Part shown: positions 35,604 to 45,684 of the stretch, piece by piece
How positions within the stretch are numbered: position 1 is the stretch's first letter
How the letters are laid out: every line of letters starts with the position of its first letter
Origin: DASQYE01 sp036389315
GTDB taxonomy: Bacteria > Acidobacteriota > Blastocatellia > Pyrinomonadales > Pyrinomonadaceae
Direction: 5' to 3'
DNA: 64,000 nucleotides
Assembly: GCA_036389315.1 (NCBI GenBank)
Contig: DASVQF010000051.1
Coordinates: 186,001 to 250,000, forward strand
Made by a program: the position numbers and the translations under genes
The notes under the pieces: model-generated
What the model saw: the letters and a program-made list of their open reading frames with translations, nothing else
What the model was told of the DNA's origin: nothing
Database searches by the model: none

Positions 35604-36872
35604 ATGAGGGGCGGGCGATTAGTCCTGGTGGATTGGACGCGCGGCGCGGCGCGAGTCGGCCTCTTCGCAGAGAGTCTGCGGGGCTGGCAGTTGGAGTCTG
35701 AGTTGCGCTTGCCCGCACGTCTAGTCGTCCGCCTTGAGCAACCGGAAGGCTTGCGCGTACTGGCTGGCGATGAGGCGTCGGACGCGCGCGAGGATGCGGC
35801 CACGCTCATCTTTGAAAACCCTGTCCGCGACCTGCCGCACATGGACGACACGGAATTCCAGACCACGCTTCTGCGCGGCTTCTGGCGTGCGCTGACAAAG
35901 AGGCTATCGGAGGGCGGGCTCTTGCGCGCGGGTGAGCAGGTCGCAGGCTACGTCTTGCCGCCCGCCAACAGCCCGCTTCCGATGCTGGAAAACTTCCGCG
36001 CCAGTTGTGCGGGCGAGCGTCCGCTCAGGCTGGCCGGAAGTGTGCATGAAGCGGCGGCGCTGGTGCTCGGGTTCCTCCGCTCGGAGGCTTTCCGTTTGGA
36101 CGAGAGCAGGGTGCTCTCGGCTGAGCCTTTGAGCATCTGCCTGGTGGTCGCCTGCGACGAGCGGACTGTGGACGTTGCCTGTTTCGATTACGCGCTTCCA
36201 AAGCCTAAAAGCCATAGCATACTGATACGCGACTTCTTCCAAACGACGTGCGCGGAATTGAGCACGCGCCTCGGTGATTGTGACTGGCTCGGCTCTTCGT
36301 CGCTGATCTTCAGCATTGAAGACACGGCCGCGCCCTCATCCATGCAGTCTGCGCTTGATGCGTCTTTGCACGCCGTGACAAGCGGCGGCCTCACTCTTCA
36401 AGGCAGGCAGATGCGGGAAGCGCCGCAGCTAAAGCTCAAGGGCGGCGCGCACATCGCGCTGTGCGCGGCGGGACGCGCGCCCGACGACCAGGAGTACGAC
36501 GTAGCACATGCCTGTCACATCGGGCTGCAAATAGACCAACAGCACTTTCATCCCGTCGTCAACAAGGATGCATGGGCCCATCTGAAGGAGTTTCCGCACC
36601 TTTCGGCGCAGGCATATCGCATGCGGGGGCTGCCCGGCAACGCAGTGCGCCTTAACCTCTACAGCGGTTACTCGACGCGCGTGGCCGAGGCCGTCCCGCT
36701 CGGTCATACGATGCTCTGGCGGGAGGACTTGGCCCAACTCACAGGCTCAGCCGCACTGACGGCGGCCGTGCGGCTCGACGCGCCGTGCAGGGGCGAGTTT
36801 CTGCTCGGCCTGATGCCCGAGAACCGCACGCTGCGGCGACAACAGTTCACGCTGCCGGGGTTGGTGTTTTAA
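35604..36872 (+). CDS. possible degenerate Hsp70/actin-fold partner
   Basis: 422 residues starting four bases after the Hsp70-like stop. No firm family match. The opening RLVLVDWTRGAARVGLF has the place and hydrophobic pattern of a phosphate-1 strand but not its D-x-G-T, and ICLVVACDERTVDVACFDY resembles a phosphate-2 strand without the glycines. It would then be a non-hydrolysing pseudo-ATPase dimerising with the previous protein. That is inference from pattern and position; it could equally be an unrelated adaptor. No membrane segment. Confidence 0.7.
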   Translation: MRGGRLVLVDWTRGAARVGLFAESLRGWQLESELRLPARLVVRLEQPEGLRVLAGDEASDAREDAATLIFENPVRDLPHMDDTEFQTTLLRGFWRALTKRLSEGGLLRAGEQVAGYVLPPANSPLPMLENFRASCAGERPLRLAGSVHEAAALVLGFLRSEAFRLDESRVLSAEPLSICLVVACDERTVDVACFDYALPKPKSHSILIRDFFQTTCAELSTRLGDCDWLGSSSLIFSIEDTAAPSSMQSALDASLHAVTSGGLTLQGRQMREAPQLKLKGGAHIALCAAGRAPDDQEYDVAHACHIGLQIDQQHFHPVVNKDAWAHLKEFPHLSAQAYRMRGLPGNAVRLNLYSGYSTRVAEAVPLGHTMLWREDLAQLTGSAALTAAVRLDAPCRGEFLLGLMPENRTLRRQQFTLPGLVF

Positions 36873-36926
36873 GGCAAGGTTAACGATCTGGTGAAATTTA
36901 CGGCATTGATAGGAGTGAAAATTTTT

Positions 36927-39323
36927 ATGGGCCGGAAATATAAGCAAGCCGAACCGGTAAGGCGGCCGGACGTGGAAATAAAAAGCAGCGCCATCTATGC
37001 TGCGGGCCTTCCAGCCTTGCTGCACCGTTGCCTCTGCACCATCCTGCTGCTGTGCCTCGTCCTACTGACACAACACGGCCTCGCCCAGCGAGCGCCGGAC
37101 GATAGAAATCAGCCTCCATCAGTGCCGAAGAGCGGTAGCATCGAGATCAGCAAATCATCTCCACAACTGATGCAATACCGTTTCCCCGGCAAGAAGCCGC
37201 AGGGAGAAACGCCGCTGGAATTCAAGGGAGATGGTCAGGATTGGAGCTTCATTCAGTTCGATAATCTACCCGCTAATGTTTCACTCAGAACCAAGGGTCA
37301 GCCGGACGGCTACGGCGATGCAGAGCTTATCCAGGCGCAGAAGTGGTACTGGTTCAAGAGCAGGCTGCCTCTCATACTAGAGATCAAAGAAAGCGCGCTG
37401 ACGCCTGTCAATATCTATTTCTGGTTCGGCACTCTCAATAACGAGAGAGACAAGGATGCGGCGAAGCAGATGAAGGCTGAGGAGATGCGAGCCTTCACCG
37501 ACAGCCATGAGATCAAACCAATCTCCCAGAAGATGACTTTGAATTTCGGCTGGGAGTCAGCGGGAGGCGGCGCGGGCCCAACAACTGCTGAGACGAGTAA
37601 TGTTTCTAATGCTAATGGTAATGACAAGGGGACAAATAATCCACCTCCTGAGCCGGGTTGGTGGGAGTACTTCACCGAGACACAGCCTGAGCTTGGGATC
37701 ATAGTTCTCATCCTCAGCGTAGCACTGGTCGCCTTTCTCGGGATATACGTCATCCCCAACATGATTTGGCGCATACGGGACAGCTCAATCGGACTGCGAT
37801 TGCCATTTTCTAAACAGAAACATAAGAAGGGGCTGCAAGCGCCGTCAACACCGAAGGCGAAGCCGGCAGCCGCGAAGGCCAAGCCTGCGACTGATACTGA
37901 TATGTATGCTGGACTCGGGGCTGGCGCTGCTAGTAAGACAGGTCAGGATAGCATTCTACAAGAGCAGACGGTTGATGATTTGGACTCCACCTCATCAGCA
38001 CAGGCGACGGAGAGTCTTGACGAGATCACGTTGCCCGGGGTGCAGACACAGCCCACGCAAGAGAATCCTAATCGTCGCTACGGGCCGGGCGATGTCGCGC
38101 TCCCGCCGTCTCGGCCAGCGGGCCAGGCGGCTGCGCCTGTCGTCGGCCAGGACGGGAATAAGCTTGGAGGACTGGAATCCCGCCTGGTGCAGCTTGAAAA
38201 CCAGCTTGGTCGCAAAGTTGATCGTGATGAGAAGCTGACACCGGCCGTGCACGCGCAGATCAACAGTATGCTGGTGCAGGCGGAAAATAACATCCTCTCG
38301 CAGGTAGAGAAAACAATCAGGCAGAACGTAGGCAATGCGCTCAAGCCCGTGGAAGATTTTATGACCGAGCAGGCGGCAGCGATGGAGAAGAAGCTGAATG
38401 AGACGGTGAGCGGCACGGAGAAAAGCGTTGAGCAGATGAGGGCGGAGGGTGATGGCCTCAAAACGCAACTGGAGGCTGTGTTAACGCAATTGGGGCAGGT
38501 GGAGCAGCGTGTGCAGGCGCGGCTCGATGAATTGAACGCGGCGATGAAAGATCGCACCGTGCCCGGTTGGTTCATCGACAAGACTCTGGGCGCTGCCCTC
38601 GGCCAGAACATAGAGGAGTTGCAGGAAGGTAACTTCGAGCGGCTGATGGGCGAGCGGCTCAATCGATTTTTCCAGATCGACGTGGCGCGCGGAGAAAAGC
38701 TAGAGGAGTTGCGCCGACAGGCCGAAGGGATTAACGCGGCGCTCAAAGAGGTCTCCGCTCAGATGGCGAGCCTCAAACCACAGGTGACCGAAGACGCTCG
38801 GCCGCACCTGCAACAGTTTCAGACGTTCACAGACGAGTTGAGCGAGCTGCAATCGCAACTGCAAAAGCGGCGCGGTTTAATCGAGGCGAAGCTGTTCATC
38901 CCGGTATCTCTGCACGGGGGCGCACGCCAGGACTTTCTTGACGCACTGGGCTATAGCATCAAGCGCGTGATGGACAAGCTGGCGGAGCCGGAGAGCTACT
39001 TCGAGGGCCAGCTTGAGCGTTTAATCACAGCACATCTGATCGCCGTCGTAGACATCTGCGACCAGAAGGTTGCGCCCCCGCCCGGCTCACACCGCGAATT
39101 GGAAAACACCCTCAAACAACTCTTCGATCAAGCAGGTCTGCGCCAGATATTGCCGCGTGAGCGCGAGCCGTTCAAGACGGCAGAACAAGACTTGATCGAG
39201 ATGGATCAGAGCGGGAAGGGGCCGAGCCTAACGATTGCGAAGGTCACGACGCGCGGTTTCTATTACAAGCATGGTGAGAACGAGACGCTGCTGCGCAAGG
39301 CCGGCGTCATAGTCTATCGCTAG
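36927..39323 (+). CDS. membrane coiled-coil protein with GrpE-like C-terminus, copy 1
   Basis: 798 residues from the ATG at 36927 (AGGAG upstream; a GTG at 36891 is possible). Signal anchor (about 30-52), a beta domain with WYWFKSRLPLILEIKES, a second membrane helix (about 255-278), a Pro/Ala linker, a long coiled coil (about 410-640), then a C-terminal domain. That domain reads GLRQILPREREPFKTAEQD...SLTIAKVTTRGFYYKHGENETLLRKAGV, matching the GrpE beta-domain pattern (G-x-PF-x-H/E-D...V-x-x-G-Y...L-R-x-A-x-V). It is probably a membrane-tethered nucleotide-exchange factor for the Hsp70-like ATPase. Paralogous to the next gene. Confidence 0.82.
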   Translation: MGRKYKQAEPVRRPDVEIKSSAIYAAGLPALLHRCLCTILLLCLVLLTQHGLAQRAPDDRNQPPSVPKSGSIEISKSSPQLMQYRFPGKKPQGETPLEFKGDGQDWSFIQFDNLPANVSLRTKGQPDGYGDAELIQAQKWYWFKSRLPLILEIKESALTPVNIYFWFGTLNNERDKDAAKQMKAEEMRAFTDSHEIKPISQKMTLNFGWESAGGGAGPTTAETSNVSNANGNDKGTNNPPPEPGWWEYFTETQPELGIIVLILSVALVAFLGIYVIPNMIWRIRDSSIGLRLPFSKQKHKKGLQAPSTPKAKPAAAKAKPATDTDMYAGLGAGAASKTGQDSILQEQTVDDLDSTSSAQATESLDEITLPGVQTQPTQENPNRRYGPGDVALPPSRPAGQAAAPVVGQDGNKLGGLESRLVQLENQLGRKVDRDEKLTPAVHAQINSMLVQAENNILSQVEKTIRQNVGNALKPVEDFMTEQAAAMEKKLNETVSGTEKSVEQMRAEGDGLKTQLEAVLTQLGQVEQRVQARLDELNAAMKDRTVPGWFIDKTLGAALGQNIEELQEGNFERLMGERLNRFFQIDVARGEKLEELRRQAEGINAALKEVSAQMASLKPQVTEDARPHLQQFQTFTDELSELQSQLQKRRGLIEAKLFIPVSLHGGARQDFLDALGYSIKRVMDKLAEPESYFEGQLERLITAHLIAVVDICDQKVAPPPGSHRELENTLKQLFDQAGLRQILPREREPFKTAEQDLIEMDQSGKGPSLTIAKVTTRGFYYKHGENETLLRKAGVIVYR

Positions 39324-39383
39324 CCCTACATTATCTCGGCGTACGGCGGCGCAGGTCACACAATCAGCGAGCGGGCAGGACTG

Positions 39384-41942
39384 ATGAACCGGAGGCATAC
39401 AACACCCGGAAGCGACGGCATCCCCACCTCGGGACGCACAGGACTGCGCCCTCGCATACGCCTCGCCACGATACTGCTCCTCTCGCTGGCCTTCCTCCTC
39501 GGCCCCGCCCTACGCGCGCAAGGGCAACAACCGAGGCCGATAATTATTGATGTCGCGCAACCACCCACCCAGCCTTTGCAATATCGTTTCCCGAGCAACA
39601 GGGTGCAGGCGGAAACACCACTGGAATTCAGAGGGGACGGTCAGGATTGGAGTTACATTCAGTTCGATAATCTGCCCGATAACACTTCATTGAGAGTTAG
39701 AGGACAGCTCGCGGAATACAAGGACTCAGAGTCAATCCAGGCGCAGAAGTGGTACTGGTTCAAGAGCAGGCTGCCTCTCATACTAGAGATCAAAGAAAGC
39801 GCGTTGACTCCCGTCAATATCTATTTCTGGTTCGGCACTCTCAATAACGAGAGAGACAAAGATGCGGCGAAGCAGATGAAGGCTGAGGAGATGCGAGCCT
39901 TCACCGACAGCCATGAGATCAAACCAATCTCCCAGAAGCTAGCATTAGCTTTTAGCTGGGAAGCGACGGACACCACCGGCCCGACATCTGCAAATACACT
40001 CGTTAAGCCACTAACCCCATTGCCCACGCCTCCGCCTCCTGAGCCGGGTTGGTGGGAGTACTTCACCGAGACACAGCCTGAGCTTGGGATCATAGTTCTC
40101 TTCCTCAGCGTAGGGCTGGTCGCCTTTGTTGGGATATACGTCATCCCCAACATCGTTTGGCGCATACAGCACGGCTCATTAGGACTTAAGGGAAAAATGC
40201 AAGCGCCGCCGACACCGAAGGCGAAGCCGGCAGTCGTGAAGGCCAAGCCTGCAACTGGGGCTGATCTATATGCTTCACTCGGCCTTGCTGCGACCGGTGC
40301 GACAGATCAATCCAGCATTCTACCCACCGCAACAATCGATGATTTGGGCTCCATCTCGCCAGCGCAGGTAACTGAGAACGCAACTCTTGACGAGGGGACA
40401 TGGCCCGGTCAGACACAGCCCACGCAAGAGAATCCTAATCGTCGCTACGGGCCGGGCGATGTCGCGCTCCCGCCGTCCAAATCTGTGAGCCAGGCGGCTG
40501 CGCCTGTGGTCGGCCAGGACGGGAATAAGCTTGGAGGACTGGAATCCCGCCTGGTGCAGCTTGAAAACCAGCTTGGTCGCAAAGTTGATCATGATGAGAA
40601 GCTGACATCGGCCGTGCAGGCGCAGATCAACAGTATGCTCATACAGTCGGAAAACAGCGTGCTCGCACAGACAGAGAGGATGCTGAGGCAGAGCGTGAGC
40701 AGTGCGGTCAAGCCTCTGGAAGATTTCGTGAGCGAGCAGGCGGCATCGTTTGAGAAAAAGCTGAATGAGGCGGTGAGCGGTATTGCGCGGTTGGATGCGG
40801 AGGGGAAAGGGGTCAAGGAGCAGTTGGCGAAGCTGGTGGCGGAGGTCGAAATGTTGGAGCAGCAGGTTCTTCATCAGTTGCATACGCCGTATGACGATCA
40901 GAAGCAGGTGCGGGAAGAGATCGAACGATTGAAGAAGAAGGACGACGAGTATGCCGAGCAGCTCGTCATACTTTTAGAGACTGAAGTCAGGGAGCTTCGC
41001 AAGCGCCTTGCGGCGACCGAGGAGCAGCAGGCGCAACTTGATAAGACACAACAGGCGAGGGCCGACGAGATGAAGAGCGCCTACGCCGATGCTGCCAAAG
41101 ACGTGCGGGCGGAGATCAATCAGGTCAGGGCCGAGATGAAGGAGCTGCTTGCGAGCAGCACACAGGCGCAGGTGCCGGATTCCTTCTACGTCAAGATGCT
41201 GGGCGAGGTTCTTGGGCAGAACATAGAGGAGCTACGGGCTGGCAACTTCGAGAGATTGTCACGACAGGTGGGCGAGCGAATCAACCGGTTCTTTGAGACG
41301 GAAGTGTCGCGCGGCGATGCGCTGCGAGAGTTGAGAGAGCGAGCCGAGGCCGTCAATGCCGCCCTGAAGGAAGTGGTGGCCCAGATGCAGAGGGCCAATG
41401 CGCGCGCTGCTGAAGAAGCCGTCCCGTACTTGAAGCATACCGAGGCGCTGGCGGGCGAACTGGCAGCACTGCAAACACAGTTACAGAGTAGACGCCTCAA
41501 TATTGAGACCACATTGCGCGTCCCCGTCTCGATTCATGCCAATGCGCGCAAATCTTTCCTGGAAGAACTGTCGCGCGGCATACGACGCGAGATAGATAAG
41601 CTGAGTGAGCCTGACAACTATTTCTCGGGTGAACTGAAGCGTCTGATTATGACCGACCTGATCGCCGTCGTGGACATCTGCGATAAGAGGATTGCACACC
41701 CCGGCGCAAACTCCGAATTGGAAGCCTCTCTCAAAAGGTTATTCGCGGAGTCCGGTTTGAGGCCGATCATGCCGCGCCAGGGCGAGCCGTTCAAGGCCGC
41801 CGAGCACGACATGATAGAGAAGGTGATGGGGGGAACGGGCCGGAGCTTGAGCATCGCCCAGGTCGTCACACGGGGCTTCTACTACAAGCATGGTGAGAAC
41901 GAGACGCTGCTGCGCAAGGCCGGCGTCACAGTCTATCGCTGA
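39384..41942 (+). CDS. membrane coiled-coil protein with GrpE-like C-terminus, copy 2
   Basis: 852 residues with the same plan as copy 1: signal anchor, beta domain, membrane helix (about 220-245), linker, longer coiled coil, GrpE-like end (GLRPIMPRQGEPFKAAEHD...YYKHGENETLLRKAGV). The final 17 residues differ from copy 1 by one. Several stretches are identical at DNA level to copy 1 (the WYWFKSRLP...EIKES region, the PEPGWWEYFTETQPELGI region, and NPNRRYGPGDVALPPS), while others are diverged. This mosaic indicates conversion after duplication. The coiled coil is longer than in copy 1, so the two could form an offset heteromer. Confidence 0.82.
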   Translation: MNRRHTTPGSDGIPTSGRTGLRPRIRLATILLLSLAFLLGPALRAQGQQPRPIIIDVAQPPTQPLQYRFPSNRVQAETPLEFRGDGQDWSYIQFDNLPDNTSLRVRGQLAEYKDSESIQAQKWYWFKSRLPLILEIKESALTPVNIYFWFGTLNNERDKDAAKQMKAEEMRAFTDSHEIKPISQKLALAFSWEATDTTGPTSANTLVKPLTPLPTPPPPEPGWWEYFTETQPELGIIVLFLSVGLVAFVGIYVIPNIVWRIQHGSLGLKGKMQAPPTPKAKPAVVKAKPATGADLYASLGLAATGATDQSSILPTATIDDLGSISPAQVTENATLDEGTWPGQTQPTQENPNRRYGPGDVALPPSKSVSQAAAPVVGQDGNKLGGLESRLVQLENQLGRKVDHDEKLTSAVQAQINSMLIQSENSVLAQTERMLRQSVSSAVKPLEDFVSEQAASFEKKLNEAVSGIARLDAEGKGVKEQLAKLVAEVEMLEQQVLHQLHTPYDDQKQVREEIERLKKKDDEYAEQLVILLETEVRELRKRLAATEEQQAQLDKTQQARADEMKSAYADAAKDVRAEINQVRAEMKELLASSTQAQVPDSFYVKMLGEVLGQNIEELRAGNFERLSRQVGERINRFFETEVSRGDALRELRERAEAVNAALKEVVAQMQRANARAAEEAVPYLKHTEALAGELAALQTQLQSRRLNIETTLRVPVSIHANARKSFLEELSRGIRREIDKLSEPDNYFSGELKRLIMTDLIAVVDICDKRIAHPGANSELEASLKRLFAESGLRPIMPRQGEPFKAAEHDMIEKVMGGTGRSLSIAQVVTRGFYYKHGENETLLRKAGVTVYR

Positions 41943-42007
41943 GTCTTCGCGCGCCGGGATTTTTGGGCCGTGGCTCCCTCTTTCATGGGGGATTAGACGA
42001 GATTTAT

Positions 42008-43666
42008 ATGAGTGAGAGCGTAAACAGGTTCGAGCGGTTTCGGCAGGAACATGCGCGGCTGCATGACCCGGCGCTGGTGCGTGGGGCGGTCGAGTTCGCG
42101 CCTGTAGAGCTGAGCGAGATTGCGCCGGCCGCAGACCGTCGGAGCGCGAAGAAAAAGAAGAAGCGGCATGGACTGAAGGGTGGCCGGGCCTCGGCGAAAG
42201 AGAATACCTCGCAGGCTCCGGCGGAACCGTTGGAAGACGAGCGTCTTTTGCCTGCCGCCTTTATCCGAAGGCTACGGCAACGGTCGCACGGTGCGGCTGC
42301 GCCAACGCAAGAGGGGGCGGACGATAAGACGCCAGCCAGGACGGCGCAGGGCGAGCCGCGCATAGAGGTTGAGCCGCAAAGCGTGGCGTGCAGCCTGAGC
42401 CTGTTTGACGAGCAATCCTTCGTGCTCGATGCACCGGCGGCGCAGAAGGTCGAGCTGGCCTGGTGCGAAGAGCTTGCACAGGACGGCAGGCACACGAGCG
42501 CCACGCCAGCCTTGAATGCGTCACGCGCGAGCGCGACCTCGTATCGCGAGGTGCACCGGGTCGTGATGGATCACAAGCAGGGAGATCAGTTCGAGACGCG
42601 GATCGGTGTCCCGGACGGAAGCTATCTTTTTGCCTTCGCCGTTGACGGGTACATGCGGCCCGATGTTCGTCAGGCGAGACGCGTGCTGCTGACTACGAAC
42701 GGACTATTCGCGCCCCTCATGCTCGCGCGCCGTCAGCGGACGCTCCTGTTGACCAACACGAGCGCGGCCGAGGAGCGGGTGATGCTGGAAGCAAGCGTGC
42801 CCTGGATCATGCCGGAGCAGACTCAATTCGTAGTGCCCGCGCACGGCTCTATCAAGCTGAAGATAGGCTTCGACCTGGCTGCGATGCCTGCGGAATTAAA
42901 TCAAGGCTTGTTGCACTTGAGCGTCGAGCGCGAAGAGCGCCGGGTCGCAGCCGGTGTCGTTCACTTCGCCGCTCAGGTTGAGGTTGGAGGGGCTCTGCCC
43001 GCATTCTCTTTCACCCCGCGCGAGTTTGGGGAGGTCAAACAGGGGATAGACGAGCCGCGCCTGGCCGTCGAAATCATCGCGTGCGGGCGCGGCCCCCTGA
43101 ACGGCATGATAAGTCTGCCGCATTCGGGTGAGCTGGCCGACTTTCGCCTCAACGCGGACGGGGGCAGCGACGCGGCGCACTTCGCCCACACGTTCCAGAT
43201 CGAGAGCGCCAACTTGCCACAGCCGCAGCCGCACCACACTGAGGCAACGCTCAAGGTGATGCTGATTACGGACAGTTTTCTGGCGAACTATCGCTTGTGC
43301 CGCGCGGAGATTCCTTACCGCCTCGTGCACCTGAAGAAGTCTCTCCCGGCGCTCAGCTTCGGCACAGTCCGCGCACACGGCACGAAGTCCATGCGGCTCG
43401 AAGTCGAGCGCAGCGACGGGCGGGAGATCGAATTGAGCGTCGCGCTGCCCGAGAGCGCCGCGTCCTATCTGGAAGCCTACGCGGCGCGGGCCGACGCTTA
43501 CGTCTTTCGCCTTGACACAAGCGCATTGCCGCCCGGCACGAACATCAGCGAGACCGTCGAGCTGATTGATCGTAGGTCGGGCTTACGCGATCAGATCAAA
43601 GTATTAGCCACGGTTGCGCGCAATGGTGACGAGCCTGTTCGCGCCGCCGTCAACTCCAGCGCCTAG
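42008..43666 (+). CDS. Ig/CBM48-like beta-domain protein
   Basis: 552 residues from the ATG at 42008 (TTG 15 codons upstream is possible). The basic N-terminus (RSAKKKKKRHGLKGG) and low-complexity linker run to about 120. A beta domain follows with VPDGSYLFAFAVDGYMRPD, the pattern of AMPK/isoamylase N-terminal (CBM48-like) domains. From about 230 there are two or three Ig-like repeats (LLLTNTSAAEERVMLEASVPWI; LPAFSFTPREFGEVKQG) like those in the Hsp70-like protein. No signal peptide. Carbohydrate binding is possible but unproven; an adaptor role is as likely. Confidence 0.72.
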   Translation: MSESVNRFERFRQEHARLHDPALVRGAVEFAPVELSEIAPAADRRSAKKKKKRHGLKGGRASAKENTSQAPAEPLEDERLLPAAFIRRLRQRSHGAAAPTQEGADDKTPARTAQGEPRIEVEPQSVACSLSLFDEQSFVLDAPAAQKVELAWCEELAQDGRHTSATPALNASRASATSYREVHRVVMDHKQGDQFETRIGVPDGSYLFAFAVDGYMRPDVRQARRVLLTTNGLFAPLMLARRQRTLLLTNTSAAEERVMLEASVPWIMPEQTQFVVPAHGSIKLKIGFDLAAMPAELNQGLLHLSVEREERRVAAGVVHFAAQVEVGGALPAFSFTPREFGEVKQGIDEPRLAVEIIACGRGPLNGMISLPHSGELADFRLNADGGSDAAHFAHTFQIESANLPQPQPHHTEATLKVMLITDSFLANYRLCRAEIPYRLVHLKKSLPALSFGTVRAHGTKSMRLEVERSDGREIELSVALPESAASYLEAYAARADAYVFRLDTSALPPGTNISETVELIDRRSGLRDQIKVLATVARNGDEPVRAAVNSSA

Positions 43667-43743
43667 TAACCAGCCGCGCCCTGCTCTGCCCGGACTTCGC
43701 CGAGCAGAGCGCGCCCTTTTTCTCAGTACGGGAGAAGTGATTC

Positions 43744-45624
43744 ATGATCCTCAGCTCTTTTTCGCCCCACTATCTCAGCCTCCTGCAAGCCCTGTCGAGC
43801 GGCGCAGAGCCCACGAGCATGTTGAGAGAATATCTTCTCAACCCGTTTGTGCTCGCCATCCTCTTCTTCTTTCTTCTCAGCTTCATCCGTCTCCTGCGCT
43901 ACGTCACGCGGCTCTCCGAGCAGCGAGCCGCGCTCGAACAGGTGACGGAGAATTATCTGGAGGTCGAGCGCAAACAGGAGACGGATGCGGAACTGATTAA
44001 GCAGGATTTGCTGCGCGATGTTTCCCCGGATTCAATCGTCGCCAAGAGGGTCATCGAACTACAGCACATCAGCGTGCGCGGCGGCGACTTCGATCAGGTG
44101 GCGCTGGCCGAAGTGTTGGCCGCGCGCGAGAGCGCGAAGATCAGCCTGGCGCGTTATGTCGCCAGCGTCCTGGTGCTGCTCGGCTTGTGCGGCGCTATCT
44201 GGGGCCTGAGCGGGCTGATTAGAAATATGAGCCCGGCTCTCGAACAGGTGCAGACGGAACTGGACAAGAACACACCCGACGCGCGGCCTTCAGCCAACAC
44301 GCCGCCCGGAGCCGAGCCGTCAAATAGCGGGTCAGCCATTCAGGACTCTTTCAAGAGACTGATTAATACCATGTCGCAATCGCTGGCGAGCACGCGCGGC
44401 GCGTTCTACGCCAGCCTGACCGGCATCCTCGCCAGCATCTTTCTGCTCATGTGCAACTGGCTCGTTTCGGGGCGGCAGGTCAGCTTCCTCTCGGCGCTTG
44501 AAGACCTGACGGCGACCAGGCTGATCCCGATCTTCAAGCCGCCGCCGGAAGCGGCGCAACTGGCCGAGGCCGTCGTGGCCTTTCGCGAGGGCTCGAATTA
44601 CCTGGTACGCCTCTCGGATGAGTTGGACGGCAAGGTATCGCAGGTGGGCACGAGCCTTGAAAACCTCTTCGCCGTCGTCCGGAAGTTCGGCGAGGGGGCC
44701 GACGCCCTGCGCTCTCATCAGGATCGCATCTATCAGGCGCAGGAGCAGATGATGGGCGTCGTCAATGAGTTCGTGGGATTGACCGCTCGCATTGAAGCGC
44801 ATCAGGCGAATACGCACGGCGACCTCGAAGGGGTCGTGCGCGTGGTCGGCGAGAGCAGTCAGAACCTCACGCGCGCCCTCGAAGACTGGAGCAGCAAGCA
44901 TGAAGACATGCTGCAAGCAATCGAGCGCAATGCGCGCCAGGCGCACCAGGAGACGAAGGAAGCGCGCGAGCTGGCGCAGACCGGCATCAACGAACTCGCC
45001 GGCCTGATCCGCAATTCGGTAGACAGCCAGGTCGGCACTTTGCGCGCGCAGGCACTCGAACTGCTTGAGCAGCAGCAGGTGGGCACGCGCGAAAACCTTG
45101 AGCACATGCTCAGGGAACAGGGAAAGTTCGTGGCGGATTTGCAGGAGTCCGTCGGGAAGAGCGATGGACATCAAGCCCTGCTTTCAGGCTTGGCCGTGGC
45201 CATCAAAGAAGAGCGCAGCGCCTTCGCCGAGCGGCTGCAACATGTGCTCAAACAGAACGAGCAAGCATTGAAGGCTCTGCTCGCCGAGCAGAAACAGCTC
45301 CTCGACATCTCCGGCATGCGCCGCGTCGAGCAGGGCTTGGAGCAGTTTGTGCGCGAGAACCGGACTGAGTTCTCAGCCCTCGTCAACCGGCAGGCGGAAC
45401 TAGACCAGCATCTCGGCTCGCTCAGCAAACTGGCGGGCCGTCTCAGCACAATGCTGCGCATCCTGATCGGAGTCGCGACCGTCACCGTGCCGGTCTTCGC
45501 CGCTCTCGGCATCATGTTCATCTTCGATCTGAGACCCGAGGATCAGATTATGCGCGCCGGGGCGCTGCTGATAATTATGGCGATGATCTTTATGCTCGCC
45601 TGGTTCCTGCGCTCGAAGACGTAA
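43744..45624 (+). CDS. MotA/TolQ/ExbB-like stator subunit with coiled coil
   Basis: 626 residues; GGGAGAAG before the ATG. Membrane helices near 33-51, 134-158 and 219-243; the third has GAFYASLTGILASIF, the small-residue pattern of TolQ/ExbB/MotA pore helices. A long coiled coil spans about 280-560, and two more helices end the protein (573-598, 606-623). Pairs with the MotB-like gene 60 bp downstream. ZorA of Zorya also joins a MotA core to a coiled coil, but lacks two C-terminal helices as far as I know. Probable ion-driven force generator. Confidence 0.83.
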   Translation: MILSSFSPHYLSLLQALSSGAEPTSMLREYLLNPFVLAILFFFLLSFIRLLRYVTRLSEQRAALEQVTENYLEVERKQETDAELIKQDLLRDVSPDSIVAKRVIELQHISVRGGDFDQVALAEVLAARESAKISLARYVASVLVLLGLCGAIWGLSGLIRNMSPALEQVQTELDKNTPDARPSANTPPGAEPSNSGSAIQDSFKRLINTMSQSLASTRGAFYASLTGILASIFLLMCNWLVSGRQVSFLSALEDLTATRLIPIFKPPPEAAQLAEAVVAFREGSNYLVRLSDELDGKVSQVGTSLENLFAVVRKFGEGADALRSHQDRIYQAQEQMMGVVNEFVGLTARIEAHQANTHGDLEGVVRVVGESSQNLTRALEDWSSKHEDMLQAIERNARQAHQETKEARELAQTGINELAGLIRNSVDSQVGTLRAQALELLEQQQVGTRENLEHMLREQGKFVADLQESVGKSDGHQALLSGLAVAIKEERSAFAERLQHVLKQNEQALKALLAEQKQLLDISGMRRVEQGLEQFVRENRTEFSALVNRQAELDQHLGSLSKLAGRLSTMLRILIGVATVTVPVFAALGIMFIFDLRPEDQIMRAGALLIIMAMIFMLAWFLRSKT

Positions 45625-45684
45625 GCGAAGCAGTGAGGAAAACGATCTCTGGCCGCCTGTAACCCGAATGGAGATTTTGGCTTT

